From: an uncultured Prevotella sp.
GTDB lineage: Bacteria; Bacteroidota; Bacteroidia; Bacteroidales; Bacteroidaceae
Assembly (NCBI GenBank): GCA_947303825.1
Contig: CAMYZK010000030.1
Location: 1 to 13,757 of the forward strand
Direction of reading: 5' to 3'
Length of the DNA: 13,757 nucleotides
Position numbers and translations under genes: made by a program. Under the pieces are notes generated by a model. It ran no database searches. It had not been told where the DNA came from and worked only from the letters and a program-made list of their open reading frames with translations. Shown in pieces: positions 1-5,449 of the stretch (its first letter is position 1; each line of letters starts with the position of its first letter).

Positions 1-1540
1 CGGGGACGGCGTAAACGGATACGACGTTGTATTCGAGGGATGCAGTAATTTTAAGGTTGTATTGTCCAGCTTCGCTGACTACAAACTGGCCTTTGGCTTT
101 TTCTTCTACGGGATAGGTGAAGTCGCTCATGTTGCCGTTGGCAAAAAGCTTGTAGTCATAGGTCTTGGCCTCGGCTGTAAATTCCTTGGTCAGCGTCCAG
201 ACCTTGTTATTGGTGGCGTCCTGAGTCAGTGCCCAGGCGTTGGCCGTGTTCCAGTTGCCGTCGTCACCTTTTCCAAGGAAGTCGCCCATGATAGCAATGC
301 TATTGATTGCGACGGGGTATTGAGGCAGTGCTTTCGGAGCAGGACTCTCGGTCAGTCCGGAAGCCACGCTGGTGAGAATCTCAAGCTTGATGTTGTCGAT
401 GTAGTACGTCGTAGCTTTCTGATTCTGGGACAGATTGAAGGCGATGGTCTGGAAGTTGTTCAGGAAGCCACCTTCGTTCTCTTTGCCGTTGCAATCGGCA
501 GGTACTGTTATCTCGCCAGAGTCGTAAGTAGCCCAATCGGTGCCAAAGTTGCATGCAGGTGAACCTTGCGCATTATCTATATACCAAATAATGTACTCAC
601 CGGGCTCGTTCTGCGCCTGAAGGTCGCACTTGCAAGCATTGTCGGCCTTGTAGTCGAACGTCAGCCTGTACTTTGTGCCGGCAGGCAACTCGTATGGCAG
701 GCGGACGTAGAACTGGGTGTCCCAGCTATTAGCTTCCTCGCCTGTGGAATGCAATACGATGCCCCTGGAGCCATCCTTGCCAATGCCGTTCTGGATTCTG
801 GCATAATACACGTTATCGCTGCCTAAGCCGCTTTCCTTCACGAAGAAGCACTGGCGGTCCGTGCCTTCCAGGTTGCCATTGACGATGATGTCGGTCCAAT
901 CATCGCCAGAGCCACCGCCAGAGGAGGCAGCCACGAAACCAAAGCTGTAAAAGTTCATACCACCTGTATAGCTTACGCGTACAGAACCTGCTGTAACATC
1001 TACTTCCACATACGGATAAACTGTAACGTTTTGACCACTCTCGGTTACAGTAACAGCCTGTGACTCTTGAACAATTTCATTGTAGAGTTCCGTTTCGCCT
1101 TGCGTGATTACAAGCTTACGATCCGTAGCAGTGGGCGAACCGGTACGGGGAGCAATGCGGAGTTTACCAGCCTCAGGGATGTTCAGCGTGATATAGTTCT
1201 TCGTTGACGAGGATTTGCCACCTGAACACAGACAGTGCGTATACGATTTGTAACTCGTAGAGGTACCGAATCGGCGTGCGTCCGCATCAATTGTCATTTT
1301 GTTATCACCGTCAGCGATGGTGGCAGAGAACGTTGACCCATCGACTGTAAAGGTAGCATCCGCAGCAAGGTTGTTTGCAGTGACAGTCCCTGTAAATACA
1401 ATCTCAGTGACCTCATCGGCCCACGCGCCCGTCGCCGCCGTCATGAGCAGCAGCATCATGGCCACAATAGTTAACACTCTGGCGAAACCCGAGCCTGCTC
1501 GGCTTTGCGCTCTCAAGATTGATTTTGTTAGCATAAACAT
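1..1540 (-). CDS. Secreted multidomain protein, N-terminal part (C-terminus beyond left edge)
   Basis: This frame is open from ATG at 1540 to the window edge (513 complete codons) and has no stop, so the gene continues outside. Residues 1-41 form a long signal peptide: a basic n-region, a hydrophobic core around residues 22-37 rich in Leu and Met, and a likely cleavage after Ala-Trp-Ala at 41. Residues 42-205 look like a beta-rich domain with a TGGMNFYSFGF ending. A Ser/Gly linker follows at 206-213. Residues 214-389 resemble a CBM4/9-type jelly roll (opening IIVNGNLEG, closing YYIDNIKLEIL). Residues 410-510 resemble a SusE/SusF-type outer-surface starch-binding module (IAIMGDF, WTLTKEF, YKLFANG). 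The domain calls rest on pattern recognition, and any catalytic domain would lie past the edge. A polysaccharide-binding or polysaccharide-degrading exoprotein is the best inference. The second Met, at codon 3, is an equally possible start. Confidence 0.8.
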   Translation of the reverse strand, partial: MFMLTKSILRAQSRAGSGFARVLTIVAMMLLLMTAATGAWADEVTEIVFTGTVTANNLAADATFTVDGSTFSATIADGDNKMTIDADARRFGTSTSYKSYTHCLCSGGKSSSTKNYITLNIPEAGKLRIAPRTGSPTATDRKLVITQGETELYNEIVQESQAVTVTESGQNVTVYPYVEVDVTAGSVRVSYTGGMNFYSFGFVAASSGGGSGDDWTDIIVNGNLEGTDRQCFFVKESGLGSDNVYYARIQNGIGKDGSRGIVLHSTGEEANSWDTQFYVRLPYELPAGTKYRLTFDYKADNACKCDLQAQNEPGEYIIWYIDNAQGSPACNFGTDWATYDSGEITVPADCNGKENEGGFLNNFQTIAFNLSQNQKATTYYIDNIKLEILTSVASGLTESPAPKALPQYPVAINSIAIMGDFLGKGDDGNWNTANAWALTQDATNNKVWTLTKEFTAEAKTYDYKLFANGNMSDFTYPVEEKAKGQFVVSEAGQYNLKITASLEYNVVSVYAVP

Positions 1541-1647
1541 TAATTGTTAGTATTAGTAAATGAATTGTTATTTGGTAAATATTTAGTATTTGTTTGATTT
1601 GTCGGATTTCTTGCGTCCCTTCGGTAGCAAGCGTCTCCTTCGTCGCC

Positions 1648-1672
1648 GAGTGCCGCCTCGTCAGAGGCACTC
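1648..1672. repeat. Inverted repeat in the leader region of the secreted-protein gene
   Basis: GAGTGCC (1648-1654) and GGCACTC (1666-1672) are perfectly complementary with an 11-base loop. No T-run follows on the minus strand, so it does not look like a classical intrinsic terminator. It lies about 110 bases upstream of the ATG at 1540 and could fold in a long 5' leader, or be part of a dispersed intergenic element. Function unknown. Confidence 0.45.
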
Positions 1673-1721
1673 CATTATTCTCGTCTAGCTGAGACAAAAC
1701 GGATATCATTCTTCTTTTAAC

Positions 1722-1748
1722 CACGAATTGCACGAATTACACGAATTT
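1722..1748. repeat. 9-bp tandem repeat, three copies
   Basis: Three consecutive copies of CACGAATTN (CACGAATTG, CACGAATTA, CACGAATTT) occupy 27 bases. The only variation is the last base of each unit. It lies in non-coding DNA upstream of the secreted-protein gene. I recall similar CACGAATT-rich strings between genes in Bacteroidetes, so it may be a member of a dispersed family, but this cannot be verified here. Confidence 0.75.
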
Positions 1749-1839
1749 TTCGACCGAAGGTCATACTTGGCACTTTTTCCCCTAAAAATAATATCCGTAA
1801 TGTCTCGGTATGTCAAAGATCGCTATGCTTGCAAAGAAC

Positions 1840-1874
1840 TCTTAACTCTTACCTCTTAATTCTTAACTCTTACC
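1840..1874. repeat. 7-bp tandem array (TCTTAMY)5 at the 3' end of the AraC-type gene
   Basis: Five units in perfect 7-bp register: TCTTAAC, TCTTACC, TCTTAAT, TCTTAAC, TCTTACC. The stop codon of the regulator gene (1856-1858) is the TTA of the third unit, and the two units inside the gene encode its last residues (VRVKN). Same family as the arrays at 5380-5449 and 10052-10100. Confidence 0.9.
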
Positions 1875-2455
1875 TTCCTGTACTCCGCCGGTGCCATGCC
1901 GAAGCGAGCCTTGAAGTCGTGGTAGAAGGTGGTGGTGCGCTGGTAGCCGGAGGACTCGCCCACATCGACAAACGACATCGTCGGTTGCTCCACCATCAGG
2001 CGACAGGCATGGTCGAGACGGCAGTTGCGCACGAACTCGGGCAGCGACTGACCGCCGCCCTGGGCAAAGGCTGCCCCCACGCGGGCTGCCGAGAGCGAGA
2101 AATGAGTCATGACGGCAGCACGGTTGAAGTCGGGCCAGCGGTACAACTCCTGCTCCCGGATAACCTTGGTGATATACAGGAACAGCTCCTCGTCGGTCAT
2201 CGCGCTCAGGTCTTGTGAGATTTCGGAGTCCTGACTTTTCAATATTTCGGGATGCTTGTCTTCCTGTCTACTCGTCTTCCTGAACGTTTGGAACTCACCA
2301 ACGTTTTCATCCAGTTTCTTCTCAATGTCCGTCAGCCGCTGGCTAATCGTCGCCACTTCCTGCATGGCATCATCCCGCTGCTTGCGCAGCGAGTAAGCAA
2401 TAGCCAGGGATGCTCCAAAAGCAACCAGCACAAAACAGGTAATGAGATAATCCAT
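1856..2455 (-). CDS. Membrane-anchored AraC-type (helix-turn-helix) transcriptional regulator
   Basis: The 199-residue product starts with one hydrophobic segment (about residues 4-21), then a charged stretch rich in Lys, Glu, Gln and Leu (about 25-60) that looks like a coiled coil, then an AraC-family DNA-binding domain over roughly residues 88-196. The second helix-turn-helix signature is clear: SFVDVGESSGY, then FYHDFKARFGMAPAEYRK, matching the family pattern I-A-x-x-x-G-F ... F-x-x-x-F-K-x-x-x-G-x-x-P-x-x-Y-R. There is no soluble ligand-binding domain; the membrane anchor and coiled coil replace it, so the protein probably sits at the inner face of the cytoplasmic membrane as a dimer. It has its own promoter (2479-2510) and phased upstream repeats (2518-2604) and may regulate itself. 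Its target genes are unknown; the secreted-protein gene downstream is one candidate. The C-terminal residues VRVKN are encoded by a 7-bp repeat array. Confidence 0.85.
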   Translation of the reverse strand: MDYLITCFVLVAFGASLAIAYSLRKQRDDAMQEVATISQRLTDIEKKLDENVGEFQTFRKTSRQEDKHPEILKSQDSEISQDLSAMTDEELFLYITKVIREQELYRWPDFNRAAVMTHFSLSAARVGAAFAQGGGQSLPEFVRNCRLDHACRLMVEQPTMSFVDVGESSGYQRTTTFYHDFKARFGMAPAEYRKVRVKN

Positions 2456-2478
2456 AGGTTAGTTGTGATAATCGACTA

Positions 2479-2510
2479 CAAAGATAGACATAAATTCTCA
2501 CTCCTACAAT
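2479..2510 (-). promoter_or_regulatory. Candidate Bacteroidetes-type promoter of the AraC-type gene
   Basis: On the minus strand TATCTTTG (2486-2479) matches the Bacteroidetes -7 consensus TAnnTTTG exactly. Twenty bases upstream lies ATTG (2510-2507), one mismatch from the -33 TTTG. The spacing fits this sigma-ABfr-type promoter class. The -7 box ends 23 bases before the ATG at 2455, implying a short leader. Consensus from established knowledge; activity not shown. Confidence 0.6.
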
Positions 2511-2517
2511 AGGCAAA

Positions 2518-2604
2518 ACAAATGAGCAAGGCGTTACAAATAAATAAGCAAGGAAAATAACAAATAAGCAAGGTATAAACAATGCTTGTAACAAATAAAC
2601 AAGC
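2518..2604. promoter_or_regulatory. Four phased direct repeats upstream of the AraC-gene promoter (candidate operator)
   Basis: Four direct copies of an AAATRAGCAAG-like motif have cores starting at 2520 (AAATGAGCAAGG), 2542 (AAATAAGCAAGG), 2562 (AAATAAGCAAGG) and 2593 (AAATAAACAAGC). Steps are 22, 20 and 31 bases, close to two, two and three helical turns, so all copies face the same side of the DNA. Three copies are preceded directly by AC. The nearest copy ends 8 bases upstream of the -33 box. AraC-family proteins often bind direct half-sites about two turns apart, so autoregulation is a reasonable inference; binding is untested. Confidence 0.55.
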
Positions 2605-2616
2605 TTTAGGGCAAGA

Positions 2617-3693
2617 TCAGAAGTTCTTGGACGAGCCAATCGGCCTCTTTACCATACCTCCAACAGCCATCGACAGATAGCAGATGACAACAGTGAGCGA
2701 TGCGGTGACCAGAAGCTCGAGTAGCAGGCTGCGTCCCGTGAGGAAGCCAAGGTCAATGCAGCGTATGAAGAAGTAGTGGTACAGGTAGATGCGAAGGGTG
2801 TTATTGCCAATGAGCAGCAGCTGCCGGTCGATGAAGGTGGTGCTGCTGTCAAAGAGGTGAAACACAGCCACCAGTGCGCTGATGGCGGTGAGGGCAATGA
2901 CGAAGTCGAGAGCTATGGGCAGGCTGTCTATGCGGCTGAACGATGCCACGACGAGCACAAGATAGGCCGACACCAGCAGCAGGGCTATCCACGGCTTGCG
3001 GGTGATGTATGCCACCAGTGCGTACTTGCGCGACATGTAGCCAATGACAAAGAACGGCCAGAAGGCAAAGGCTCCCCAGGCATTGAGTGCCTGGAGGAAA
3101 GGCTGGAGGGCTGTGAGGAAGGAAGGGAGCACCGAGGAAGGTGCAGCACTGAGGGTATGGGCTGCATAGAGTAGCAGCCAGACGGCCAGGGCAAGTGCAG
3201 CATCGACCACGAAAGCCAGCATACGACGTTTCTTCTCACCAATAGCGAAATGGTGAAATGGTGAAATAGTAAAATCGTGAAATCGTGAAATAGTAAAATG
3301 GTGAAATCGTGAAATAGTAAAATAGCGAAACGGCACCAGCAGCAGGTAGAAGATGGTGAGCGTGAGCAGATACCAGTAGCCAAAGTGACCTCCGTTGAAC
3401 AGGAAGAGGCTCACCCCACCGAAGACCAACGCATTGACAAGACCAACGACAAGCATGGGAACGAGAAACCGGCGGGCCTTTGCCAAGAACTTACGAAAGG
3501 TGGGTGGACAAGAGATAACATATCCGGAGAGCCAGAAGAACAGCGGCACGTGGAAAGTGCAGATGATGTTGAGCAGAGGATCGCTGGCAGACTGCTCGTG
3601 ATACATGCAGAAGTACATGGTATGCCCCATCACCACGAGCATCATGGCAATGGCTTTCAGCTTGTCTATGTAGAGCAGTCTCTCCTGCGACAT
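2617..3693 (-). CDS. Membrane acyltransferase, acyltransferase-3 family, with an internal 8-bp tandem array
   Basis: The 358-residue polytopic protein begins with the family signature YIDKLKAIAMMLVVMGHT, holding the conserved His at residue 24, followed by FHVPLFFWLSGYV (48-60). About ten hydrophobic segments follow, the usual architecture of proteins that O-acylate envelope sugars, peptidoglycan or lipids at the cytoplasmic membrane. Residues 122-151 are encoded by an 8-bp tandem array and read FTISRFHH, FTISRFHD, FTISPFHH, FAI; they lie between a hydrophobic segment (about 103-118) and the basic EKKRR before the next one, so they probably form a loop. The array is open in every coding-strand frame, so unit gain or loss would shift the frame. 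The gene lies 198 bp downstream of the glycosyltransferase-like gene and shares its orientation. Acyl donor and acceptor are unknown. Confidence 0.85.
   Translation of the reverse strand: MSQERLLYIDKLKAIAMMLVVMGHTMYFCMYHEQSASDPLLNIICTFHVPLFFWLSGYVISCPPTFRKFLAKARRFLVPMLVVGLVNALVFGGVSLFLFNGGHFGYWYLLTLTIFYLLLVPFRYFTISRFHHFTISRFHDFTISPFHHFAIGEKKRRMLAFVVDAALALAVWLLLYAAHTLSAAPSSVLPSFLTALQPFLQALNAWGAFAFWPFFVIGYMSRKYALVAYITRKPWIALLLVSAYLVLVVASFSRIDSLPIALDFVIALTAISALVAVFHLFDSSTTFIDRQLLLIGNNTLRIYLYHYFFIRCIDLGFLTGRSLLLELLVTASLTVVICYLSMAVGGMVKRPIGSSKNF
3241..3328. repeat. 8-bp tandem array, 11 units, inside the acyltransferase gene
   Basis: Eleven contiguous 8-bp units on the plus strand: AATAGCGA, AATGGTGA twice, AATAGTAA, AATCGTGA twice, AATAGTAA, AATGGTGA, AATCGTGA, AATAGTAA, AATAGCGA. 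The ends are identical units, and the nine inner units form three 24-bp super-repeats of [AATNGTGA, AATNGTGA, AATAGTAA]. Because 24 is divisible by 3, the super-repeat encodes an 8-residue peptide repeat, whereas a single unit is out of phase with codons. No stop codon appears in any frame of the coding (minus) strand. Confidence 0.95.
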
Positions 3694-3771
3694 CGTCTTG
3701 AGTTTGTGAGTTATATTTCAGAGTCTAGTTTAAAAAGTCCGCTACCGTCAACTAACGAGCCGCATGGCACT

Positions 3772-3793
3772 CCCCTCCCTTGTAGGGGAGGGG
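3772..3793. repeat. GC-rich hairpin element, intergenic copy
   Basis: CCCCTCCC (3772-3779) and GGGAGGGG (3786-3793) form a perfect 8-bp stem with a 6-base loop, followed by further G-runs (GGGGTGGGGT, to 3805). It lies between the glycosyltransferase-like gene and the acyltransferase gene. It lacks a clear T-run on the minus strand, so a terminator role is uncertain. The same stem occurs inside the glycosyltransferase-like gene at 4900-4919, suggesting a dispersed element. Confidence 0.7.
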
Positions 3794-3867
3794 CAGGGGT
3801 GGGGTGACTAACTCATTCAGCGGCAAAGAATTAGTTTTGCTGATGCCCGCAAGCAGGGAAATCATAT

Positions 3868-3895
3868 CTTTCATTTTTCATTTTTCATCTTTCAT
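3868..3895. repeat. 7-bp tandem array (YTTTCAT)4 at the 3' end of the glycosyltransferase-like gene
   Basis: Four units in register: CTTTCAT, TTTTCAT, TTTTCAT, CTTTCAT. The TCA at 3892-3894 is the reverse complement of the stop codon TGA of the upstream-transcribed gene. The sequence differs from the TCTTAAY family but shares the 7-bp period and the placement over a stop codon. A further CTTTCAT-like stretch occurs just inside the gene near 3907. Confidence 0.85.
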
Positions 3896-5397
3896 CTGAT
3901 GAAGTCTTTCATCTTAAGAATTCGTATGTCTCTGCCTACCACCCATACCTGCTCGTTGCCTGCGGCCAAGGCACTGTCGGCTAGAGATTCTATCCTCTTA
4001 CTGTCGTATGCGGGAAGGGTGGTCTCGCCGATAGCCGTCTTCCACTTATAGTGGCTGTAGTGGCGCACGGAGAGTCCCCAAGCGAAGGCATCTACGGGGC
4101 GCACGCAGAAGTTGGAGTAGCGGGGTTCAGACTCGTCGTCTATGTTGATGCAGAAGGCCCGCTCCACAGGCTTTTCGCTGCTGGCCAGCACCTGCAATGC
4201 CATTTTCTTACCCGTCAGTCCCGACTGCCGTGCTGCCTGAAAGTGATGAACATCGGTAAAGACCGCCGCAGCCAGATAAAGGGCAAAGGCAAGGCTTATC
4301 ATGCGGCTGTTGCTGTAATGGCTTACTATAACAGCAATGATGAGTGCTGCCATCGAGAGTGCGGCATAGTTGTGCATGATGCTTATCAGAGTTACCAGAT
4401 GGGGGGAGACAAGGATGAAGAAGCATGCCACCAGCACTGGCAGCCGCCTGCTCTTGAACAGTCTCCACTTGCAGGCGAGCATCAGCAGGAACGGCATTGC
4501 CATGGCGACTGTCATGGCAGCCACTACCCAGTTTCGCGTAGGAGGATAGACAATGCTCATATAGTCGGCAGGCAACCACGTGTAGGCCATAAGCTGAACA
4601 AAGTCATTCAGACGGTCGGCAATGGTAGCCTGAGCGTATTCGCCGGAATACTCCAACTCAACAATGCCTGTGCAATAGATAATGAAATAAACAGCGAAGT
4701 ATGCCAGCACGACAATCATTGCCACTGCAAGGTGGCGCATCGCCTCACGGCCTGTGCGTAGGCTGAATGCGTAAGCCAAGATGGGTGGAACGACAGCCCA
4801 TGCCAGTCCGTTCTCCTTTGACAGTGCTGCCATGACCACGCAGAGGAGCCAGAGAGACCCACCCCCCCGCTCGGCTCTGCCGCTTTGCTGTGCAAAGAAC
4901 CCCTCCCTATCGGGAGGGGAGTAGTTACTAAATTCGCTGATGGGTCTGTATGTCCATAGGGCGAGGAGTCCCCACAGCTGCGCGTAGGTCTGATTAAGTC
5001 CGTCGCAAGCCAGTGTAGCCCCAAGAGTGGCAGGCGACAGAAAGAAGAAGAGCGTAGCTATATTGGCAGCCAGGCTGCCCAGCGACAGTTTGCGGCAGAG
5101 AGCATAGACCAGGCAGGCACTGGCAGCATGACCAAGAATGATACATACATGGTTGAGCGTGGGAAAGAGTGACGGGAAGTATCCCAGCAGGCATCCGAAC
5201 AGGAAATCCCACGGACGGCGTACAGCATCGGGAAAGAAATAGCCTGGGTCGGAAATCTTTATGTACCACGTAGACTGCAGCGTGGTATAGTCGTCGAAGG
5301 TGGGCATAATGCCACATACGCCCCATAGGATGAAAGGCAGCATGCAGGCTATGACGACAATCGAAAAGTGGCTATCTCCTCTTAATTCATAATTCAT
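3892..5397 (-). CDS. Polytopic membrane protein, GT-C-like glycosyltransferase
   Basis: The 501-residue product has many hydrophobic segments, beginning with about residues 11-31, and a short acidic motif, TFDDY, in the first extracytoplasmic loop. An acidic pair there is the hallmark of GT-C enzymes (GT39/PMT-, ArnT- and GT87-type), which transfer sugars from lipid carriers outside the membrane. The C-terminal 110 residues or so are soluble. Substrate unknown; a general polytopic membrane protein cannot be excluded. Residues 160-179 come from a GC-rich hairpin element embedded in the gene and read as a hydrophilic Gly/Arg/Ser insertion just before a membrane segment. The ATG at 5397 and the first residues MNYELR lie inside a 7-bp repeat array; there is no alternative start before the first membrane segment. 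The stop codon also lies in a 7-bp array. Confidence 0.7.
   Translation of the reverse strand: MNYELRGDSHFSIVVIACMLPFILWGVCGIMPTFDDYTTLQSTWYIKISDPGYFFPDAVRRPWDFLFGCLLGYFPSLFPTLNHVCIILGHAASACLVYALCRKLSLGSLAANIATLFFFLSPATLGATLACDGLNQTYAQLWGLLALWTYRPISEFSNYSPPDREGFFAQQSGRAERGGGSLWLLCVVMAALSKENGLAWAVVPPILAYAFSLRTGREAMRHLAVAMIVVLAYFAVYFIIYCTGIVELEYSGEYAQATIADRLNDFVQLMAYTWLPADYMSIVYPPTRNWVVAAMTVAMAMPFLLMLACKWRLFKSRRLPVLVACFFILVSPHLVTLISIMHNYAALSMAALIIAVIVSHYSNSRMISLAFALYLAAAVFTDVHHFQAARQSGLTGKKMALQVLASSEKPVERAFCINIDDESEPRYSNFCVRPVDAFAWGLSVRHYSHYKWKTAIGETTLPAYDSKRIESLADSALAAGNEQVWVVGRDIRILKMKDFIR
4861..4930. repeat. GC-rich hairpin element inserted in the glycosyltransferase-like gene
   Basis: CCCCTCCC (4900-4907) and GGGAGGGG (4912-4919) form an 8-bp stem with a 4-base loop, identical in stem sequence to the intergenic copy at 3772-3793. 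The neighbouring bases hold two more small inverted repeats (TTTGC/GCAAA around 4884-4896 and CGGC/GCCG around 4873-4883) and a run of seven C. The whole stretch is translated without breaking the frame. The composition differs from the surrounding membrane-protein sequence, which suggests insertion of a mobile or repetitive element. Confidence 0.6.
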
Positions 5398-5449
5398 AAT
5401 TCTTAACTCCTAACTCCTAACTCTTAACTCCTAACTCTTAACTCTTAAC
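5380..5449. repeat. 7-bp tandem array of 10 units holding one gene's stop and the next gene's start
   Basis: Ten units in register: TCTTAAT, TCATAAT twice, TCTTAAC, TCCTAAC twice, TCTTAAC, TCCTAAC, TCTTAAC twice. On the minus strand the array encodes the last residues and the stop (5438-5440) of the CotH-type gene, fills the whole 40-bp gap, and then supplies the ATG (5395-5397) and first six codons of the glycosyltransferase-like gene. The start codon arises from the variant unit TCATAAT, whose reverse complement contains ATG. Confidence 0.95.

Larger units (their letters stand above)
1541..1855. other. 315-bp intergenic region between the AraC-type regulator gene and the secreted-protein gene
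   Basis: No convincing gene is present. Read toward the secreted-protein gene, it holds the tail of a 7-bp repeat array (1840-1855), a stretch with a short GACC-GAA-GGTC inverted repeat (1752-1762), a 9-bp triplicate (1722-1748), an inverted repeat GAGTGCC/GGCACTC (1648-1654 and 1666-1672, 11-nt loop), and an AT-rich leader of about 70 bases next to the ATG at 1540. I found no clear TTTG / TAnnTTTG promoter pair, so the promoter of the downstream gene is unplaced. The hairpin would lie in the 5' leader if transcription starts upstream of it. A minus-strand frame crossing 1413-1733 is judged a chance ORF. Confidence 0.6.

Noticed and set aside
1413..1733. Minus-strand ORF of 106 codons over the intergenic region
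   Set aside because: It overlaps the start of the secreted-protein gene in another frame, has mixed charged/low-complexity sequence and no start context; the signal-peptide frame is far more convincing.
2370..2639. Small hydrophobic minus-strand ORF (89 codons) between the regulator and the acyltransferase
   Set aside because: It runs through the promoter and phased repeats and overlaps both neighbouring genes out of frame; hydrophobicity arises from T-rich repeat DNA.
3772..3805. Intrinsic terminator after the glycosyltransferase-like gene
   Set aside because: The hairpin is strong but no T-run follows on the minus strand, and an almost identical hairpin occurs inside a coding region; kept as a repeat element only.
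4051..4761. Long plus-strand open frame (236 codons) opposite the GT-C-like gene
   Set aside because: It lies wholly inside a longer, clearly membrane-protein-coding minus-strand gene; its translation is His/Cys/Gln-rich with no recognisable family.
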